From Pseudomonadota bacterium (GTDB taxonomy: Bacteria > Pseudomonadota > Gammaproteobacteria > Acidiferrobacterales > Acidiferrobacteraceae), in NCBI GenBank assembly GCA_021784755.1, contig JAJYHM010000027.1, positions 1 to 58,276 of the forward strand: a DNA stretch of 58,276 bases, written 5' to 3'. Positions 55,163 through 58,276 of the stretch are shown piece by piece. The notes beneath the pieces are model-generated. The model had not been told where the DNA came from. It saw nothing but the letters and a program-made list of their open reading frames with translations, and made no database searches. How positions within the stretch are numbered: the first letter of the stretch is position 1; each line of letters begins with the position of its first letter. The position numbers and the translations under genes are program-made.

Positions 55163-55770
55163 GACGCGCCCTCCAGACCTTGGCGCAACACCCCCACCCC
55201 GATCCCCTCTATGACCCAATCCTCGCGATCCTGCAGGACGATCGGCTGATAGTCCGGATTCTCCGGCCGCAAAATGACCCGCCCCGCGCGACGCTGCAAG
55301 CGCTTGACCGTCACCTCGTCGTCCAAGCGCGCCACGACGATCTGCCCATCATGGGCGACGGGGGTCTTGTGGACCGCCAGGAGATCCCCATCCCGAATCC
55401 CGGCATCCCGCATGCTCTCGCCGACCACCGTCAGGAAATAATCCGCGCGTGGCCGGAACAGGGCCGGGTCTATCTGATGGCGGGCGGTGATGTGGGCCTG
55501 CGCGAGCAGGGGCTGGCCGGCCGCCACCCGCCCTATCACGGGAATACCCTCCTCACGCCGATCCGGGAGCCGGATGCCGCGCGCGCTCCCCGGGGTCAAA
55601 ACGATCACACCCTTGCGGGCCAAGGCCCGCACATGCTCCTCGGCGGCATTGACGGATCGGAAACCCAAGGCCGCGGCGATCTCCGCGCGCGTGGGCGGCC
55701 GGCCCGTGGCCTCGATCTGCCCCCGGATCCAATCCAGAACCTGCTGCTGGCGCCCTGTAAGAATCGACAT
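55159..55770 (-). CDS. lexA: LexA repressor
   Basis: 203 residues. N-terminal winged helix ([20 protein letters not shown]...[18 protein letters not shown]), cleavage site Ala-Gly in RVAAGQPLL, catalytic Ser in [10 protein letters not shown] and Lys in VTVKRLQ. It represses its own operon lexA-imuA-imuB-dnaE2 and is self-cleaved with RecA. First gene of the mutasome operon; such an arrangement is known for a second LexA in several proteobacteria. Confidence 0.96.
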   Translation of the reverse strand: MSILTGRQQQVLDWIRGQIEATGRPPTRAEIAAALGFRSVNAAEEHVRALARKGVIVLTPGSARGIRLPDRREEGIPVIGRVAAGQPLLAQAHITARHQIDPALFRPRADYFLTVVGESMRDAGIRDGDLLAVHKTPVAHDGQIVVARLDDEVTVKRLQRRAGRVILRPENPDYQPIVLQDREDWVIEGIGVGVLRQGLEGAS

Positions 55771-55771
55771 A

Positions 55772-55787
55772 CTGTTAATATATACAG
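55772..55787. promoter_or_regulatory. LexA box
   Basis: CTGTTAATATATACAG matches CTG-N10-CAG perfectly with an AT-rich core. It starts 2 bp before the lexA start codon, so bound LexA would cover the transcription start or a nearly leaderless mRNA. Confidence 0.93.
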
Positions 55788-55797
55788 TTAATGGACG

Positions 55798-55833
55798 AAA
55801 AAAAAGGAGGGTGGCTTCCTTGCCACTCTCCTT
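55798..55833 (-). terminator. intrinsic terminator between the sRNA and lexA
   Basis: On the minus strand, AAGGAGAGTGGC, loop AAGGAA, GCCACCCTCCTT with one G-U-type mismatch, then eight T residues (A8 at 55798-55805 on the plus strand). It has the shape of a strong rho-independent terminator and points toward lexA, so a minus-strand transcript must come from upstream (55834 onward). Confidence 0.92.
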
Positions 55834-56010
55834 GCGCTACAGAAAGCACCCCGCTCAGCAATCCCTGCCGAGAACATCCCTGTACCCCTTGAGCATCCTT
55901 GCTCTGCGCTTCCCGCTTGCTCGACATCCTGTCGAAAATCCCTTTTCGCGATCAGCCATCCCAAGCGAAGTCAGGGTAAGCCCAAAGACGCCTCCGCCCC
56001 ATCCGCCAAA
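55798..56010 (-). ncRNA. CsrB/RsmZ-type CsrA-titrating small RNA (candidate)
   Basis: The minus strand from about 56010 to the terminator at 55798 has about eleven GGA triplets, many in hairpin loops: CGAAAAGGGATTTTCG (55933-55948), TCGACAGGATGTCGA (55921-55935), GAGCAAGGATGCTC (55891-55904), GTACAGGGATGTTC (55872-55885) and CGGCAGGGATTGCTG (55856-55870). The CsrA consensus RUACARGGAUGU is matched almost exactly by two. It ends in a T8 terminator and has no better protein reading. This is the signature of CsrB, RsmY and RsmZ RNAs, which sequester CsrA/RsmA. The 5' end is not defined. Confidence 0.78.
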
Positions 56011-56267
56011 GGTCGGAGACAGTAGAGCCTGGTGCGCCCGCTGAGGCTCGTACGATACTCCCACGACGCCACGCGCCAGCGCAGGCCAAGCCCCTAGCAC
56101 ACTCTTCGAGTGCGATACGCCGCATAGGTTCCGATCACGCCCCAAGAATTGCATCACCACGGCAAAGGACGGTGCGCCCGCTCTACGCGCCCCGTGCTCC
56201 GGCAGGCTTGTATGGCCTCCCTCTGTTTGCCATAGTGACCCGACTACCCGAGGAGGGAGCGGACGGC

Positions 56268-57251
56268 ATGCGCTACATCGACTATGGGCCTACCGGCGGT
56301 GCCGACACACTGCGGCTCACCGAGGGCCCAACCCCCGTCCCGCGCGCCGGAGAGATCTTGATCGAGGTCGCCTACGCCGGCGTCAACCGTCCGGACATCC
56401 TGCAGCGGTCCGGACGCTATCCGCCACCACCAGATGCCTCCCCGATCCTCGGCCTGGAGGTCTCCGGGCACGTCATCGAATTGGGGGCCGGCGTGCGGGA
56501 ATGGCAAATCGGTGACGCCGTCACAGCGCTCGTACCCGGCGGTGGTTACGCCGAATACTGCGTCACGCCCGCCGATCAGGCCTTACGCATCCCCATCCAT
56601 ATGGACCTCGCCTCCGCCGCCGGCCTCCCCGAGAACTGGTTTACGGTATGGGCCAACCTCGCCGACATGGGGGCCCTGAAAGCAGGCGAGCGCCTGCTCA
56701 TGCACGGCGGCACAAGCGGCATTGGGCTTACAGCCATCCAACTGGCGAAGTTTCTTGGTGCCACGTGCTGGGCTACAGTCGGCGACGAAGACAAGGCCGC
56801 CTTCTGTCACGCCTTCGGCGCCCACCACGTCATCAATTATCGGACCACTGATTTCGCGCAAGCGGTGATGGCCGCGACCGACCACGAAGGCGTCGACGTG
56901 ATCCAAGACATCGTGGGCATCCCTTATCTGGAACGTCACCTCACCATCCTAAGGCATGACGGCCGGCTCGTCTTCATCGCGTTCTCCGGTGGCAACCGGG
57001 GCGCCATCGACCTCACCCCCATCATGGCCAAGCGCCTGCGTCTTACCGGCTCCGCGATGCGCCCACGCACGGTTCAGGAAAAACGCGCCATCCGCGATGC
57101 GCTCGCCGCCCGCATCTGGCCCGAACTCGATCAGGGCCGTCTGCTCCCCCATATCGGCGCGCAATTTCCGCTGAACGAGGTCGCGCGCGCCCACGCGCTC
57201 ATGGAAAGCGGCGACCATCGCGGCAAGATCGTACTGGCCGTAAAGCCCTAA
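56268..57251 (+). CDS. NAD(P)H quinone oxidoreductase, PIG3/QOR family
   Basis: About 327 residues of the zinc-free MDR superfamily. The N-terminal GroES-like domain (VAYAGVNRPDILQRSGRYPP) and the Rossmann domain (LLMHGGTSGIGLTAIQLAKF) are typical of PIG3-like quinone reductases. FSGGNRGAIDL is the substrate-side motif. ATG 56268 (MRYIDYG) has GGAGGGAG upstream; the frame is open to 56172 but that part has no RBS. A monocistronic gene ending before a hairpin. Confidence 0.9.
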   Translation: MRYIDYGPTGGADTLRLTEGPTPVPRAGEILIEVAYAGVNRPDILQRSGRYPPPPDASPILGLEVSGHVIELGAGVREWQIGDAVTALVPGGGYAEYCVTPADQALRIPIHMDLASAAGLPENWFTVWANLADMGALKAGERLLMHGGTSGIGLTAIQLAKFLGATCWATVGDEDKAAFCHAFGAHHVINYRTTDFAQAVMAATDHEGVDVIQDIVGIPYLERHLTILRHDGRLVFIAFSGGNRGAIDLTPIMAKRLRLTGSAMRPRTVQEKRAIRDALAARIWPELDQGRLLPHIGAQFPLNEVARAHALMESGDHRGKIVLAVKP

Positions 57252-57255
57252 ATCT

Positions 57256-57300
57256 CCGATCTCACGCCTCATTTCGATCAATGTGGGGCGTGATCGGGAA
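57256..57300. terminator. imperfect hairpin after the quinone oxidoreductase gene
   Basis: CCGATC-t-CACGCCTC pairs with GGGGCGTGATCGGG across a 14-base loop with one bulge. No T-run follows; it may be a terminator without U-tract or an mRNA-stabilising structure. Confidence 0.4.
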
Positions 57301-57413
57301 CAGAGAACATGGGCCGTAAAACAGGCCCTTCGGCGTCCCCTATGGGGCCTCTTGTCGTCCGTGATGCCGGTGCCTGTCTTTGGCGCTATGATCGCGGTTT
57401 TGTGGGAACCGGC

Positions 57414-58276
57414 ATGGATTTCAAGCCAAATCTCCCCGTGGCGGGCATGACACTCGCGGTCTTGGTCGGCATGGCCGCCAACAGCCTGCTCGCGCGCGCG
57501 GCCCTATCTGGCCATGCGATCGACCCCACGCTCTTTACCCTTATACGCTTGGTCGGCGGCGCACTCATGCTTGCGATCCTGTCGGTGATCCGCCGCGTCC
57601 CGCTTAGGCGTCCGCAGCTGAACGCGTTCTGGCTGTTCCTCTACGCCGCCGCATTCTCCTACACCTACGTCGTGCTGGGCGCCGCCATGGGCGCGCTGCT
57701 GCTCTTTTTCGCGGTGCAACTCACGATGTTTGCGTCAGCCCTGGTCGGGGGCGAGCGGCCAACCGCAAGCCACATAGTAGGCGGCCTCCTGGCACTCGCC
57801 GGCCTCTATATCCTGGTGGCCCTGCAACTCCATCGCCCGGCCCCCTGGGCGGTGGTCGGCATGCTCGCCGCAGGCGCCGCCTGGGGCCTCTATTCGGTCG
57901 GCGGACGCGGGTTACGCGATCCGCTGGCGCATACCGCGAGCAATTTCGTCTATGCCACCTTGCTTGCCATTGGCCTTACGTTTTACCGTCTCGGCTGGCA
58001 TACCGGGTCGCGGACTGTGCCGCACATGAGCGGGGTGCTGGAAGCGCTCATCTCAGGGGCTGCAACTTCAGCGCCTATCTACCTGCTCTGGTATGCGCTG
58101 CTGCCGAAACTGCGCACCGTGTTCGCGGCTACCGTGCAGCTTGCGGTGCCAGTGATCGTCGCCGTGGGGGGCTGGGCCCTCCTGGGGGAACCGATAAGCG
58201 CGCGGCTTGTGGTCGCCGGGGTCCTGGTTCTGGCGGGGGTAGGCCTTACTATGCGCAGAACCGGCCACAAAGCGCC
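57414..58276 (+). CDS. EamA/DMT-family transporter (cut by window end)
   Basis: 287 codons visible with no stop. Ten or so hydrophobic segments (LVGMAANSLLARAALSGH, ASALVGGERPTASHIVGGLL) and the second repeat (QLAVPVIVAVGGWALLGEPI) are typical of EamA drug/metabolite transporters of about 290-300 residues, so the gene is nearly complete. Start ATG 57414 (MDFKPNLPVAG). The substrate is unknown. Upstream frames do not extend it usefully. Confidence 0.85.
   Translation, partial: MDFKPNLPVAGMTLAVLVGMAANSLLARAALSGHAIDPTLFTLIRLVGGALMLAILSVIRRVPLRRPQLNAFWLFLYAAAFSYTYVVLGAAMGALLLFFAVQLTMFASALVGGERPTASHIVGGLLALAGLYILVALQLHRPAPWAVVGMLAAGAAWGLYSVGGRGLRDPLAHTASNFVYATLLAIGLTFYRLGWHTGSRTVPHMSGVLEALISGAATSAPIYLLWYALLPKLRTVFAATVQLAVPVIVAVGGWALLGEPISARLVVAGVLVLAGVGLTMRRTGHKA

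Noticed and set aside
55855-56160. Minus-strand frame of about 101 codons just upstream of the lexA terminator.
   Set aside because: No RBS and no family match; its lower part (55855 to about 56010) coincides with the GGA-hairpin RNA, which explains the terminator better.

Overview
The window is a high-GC stretch of bacterial chromosome that reads like a chemolithoautotrophic, sulfur-oxidising gammaproteobacterium. The evidence is a red-type (form IC-like) RuBisCO operon with its CbbX activase, a full cytochrome c maturation operon, a gammaproteobacterial-style set of lptFG/pepA/holC/valS genes, and a cluster of sulfur-carrier genes (YeeE/YedE, TusA, DsrE-like, rhodanese-like, DsrC-like). An Acidiferrobacter-like organism would fit, but that is an inference from gene content only.

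Layout. 1-6.5 kb: an ISAzo13-like transposase tail, a degenerate EAL-domain protein, a very large SARP/LAL-type ATPase regulator, a long unexplained gap and a Spy/CpxP-like periplasmic protein. 6.6-10.7 kb: cbbR, divergent from cbbL-cbbS-cbbX. 10.7-15.1 kb: adenosine/adenine deaminase, acetolactate synthase with a hairpin-rich leader, a DUF2249 protein behind a perfect 16-bp palindrome, and a di-iron ferritin-like protein. 15.1-21.1 kb: a scar resembling an IS200/IS605 right end, msrA-msrB, then a molybdenum hydroxylase operon (2Fe-2S subunit, Tat-exported catalytic subunit, XdhC and MocA maturation factors). 21.2-23.4 kb: a Tat-exported DsrE-like protein, a MerR regulator with a cysteine triad, and a secreted protein with a TolA/TonB-like end. 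23.6-30.2 kb: ccmF-H-I-A-B-C-D-E-G on the minus strand. 30.4-38.2 kb: an RDD protein, lptF-lptG, and pepA-holC-hypothetical-valS. 38.2-40.4 kb: a rearranged patch with repeats, a NYN-domain protein, a frameshifted ISL3 transposase tail and a diverged second copy of the valS 3' end. 40.3-41.6 kb: a fluoride riboswitch followed by crcB-DUF190-crcB. 41.6-42.8 kb: rimI and family-4 uracil-DNA glycosylase. 42.9-48.5 kb: an eleven-gene minus-strand sulfur-relay operon plus an upstream DsrC-like gene. 48.8-50.1 kb: a GIY-YIG protein and a GAF-LuxR regulator. 50.1-55.8 kb: the SOS mutasome lexA-imuA-imuB-dnaE2 under a perfect LexA box. 55.8-56.0 kb: a probable CsrB/RsmZ-type sRNA ending in a textbook terminator. 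56.3-58.3 kb: a quinone oxidoreductase and a DMT-family transporter cut by the window end.

The two most interesting items are the sulfur-relay operon at 42.9-47.5 kb, and the unannotated GGA-hairpin RNA just upstream of lexA. The operon combines two half-size YeeE/YedE channels, a TusA, two DsrE-like proteins, a tandem rhodanese lacking the catalytic cysteine, two paralogous small membrane proteins, a 30-residue membrane microprotein and a cytochrome c. No tRNA, rRNA or CRISPR array was recognised.
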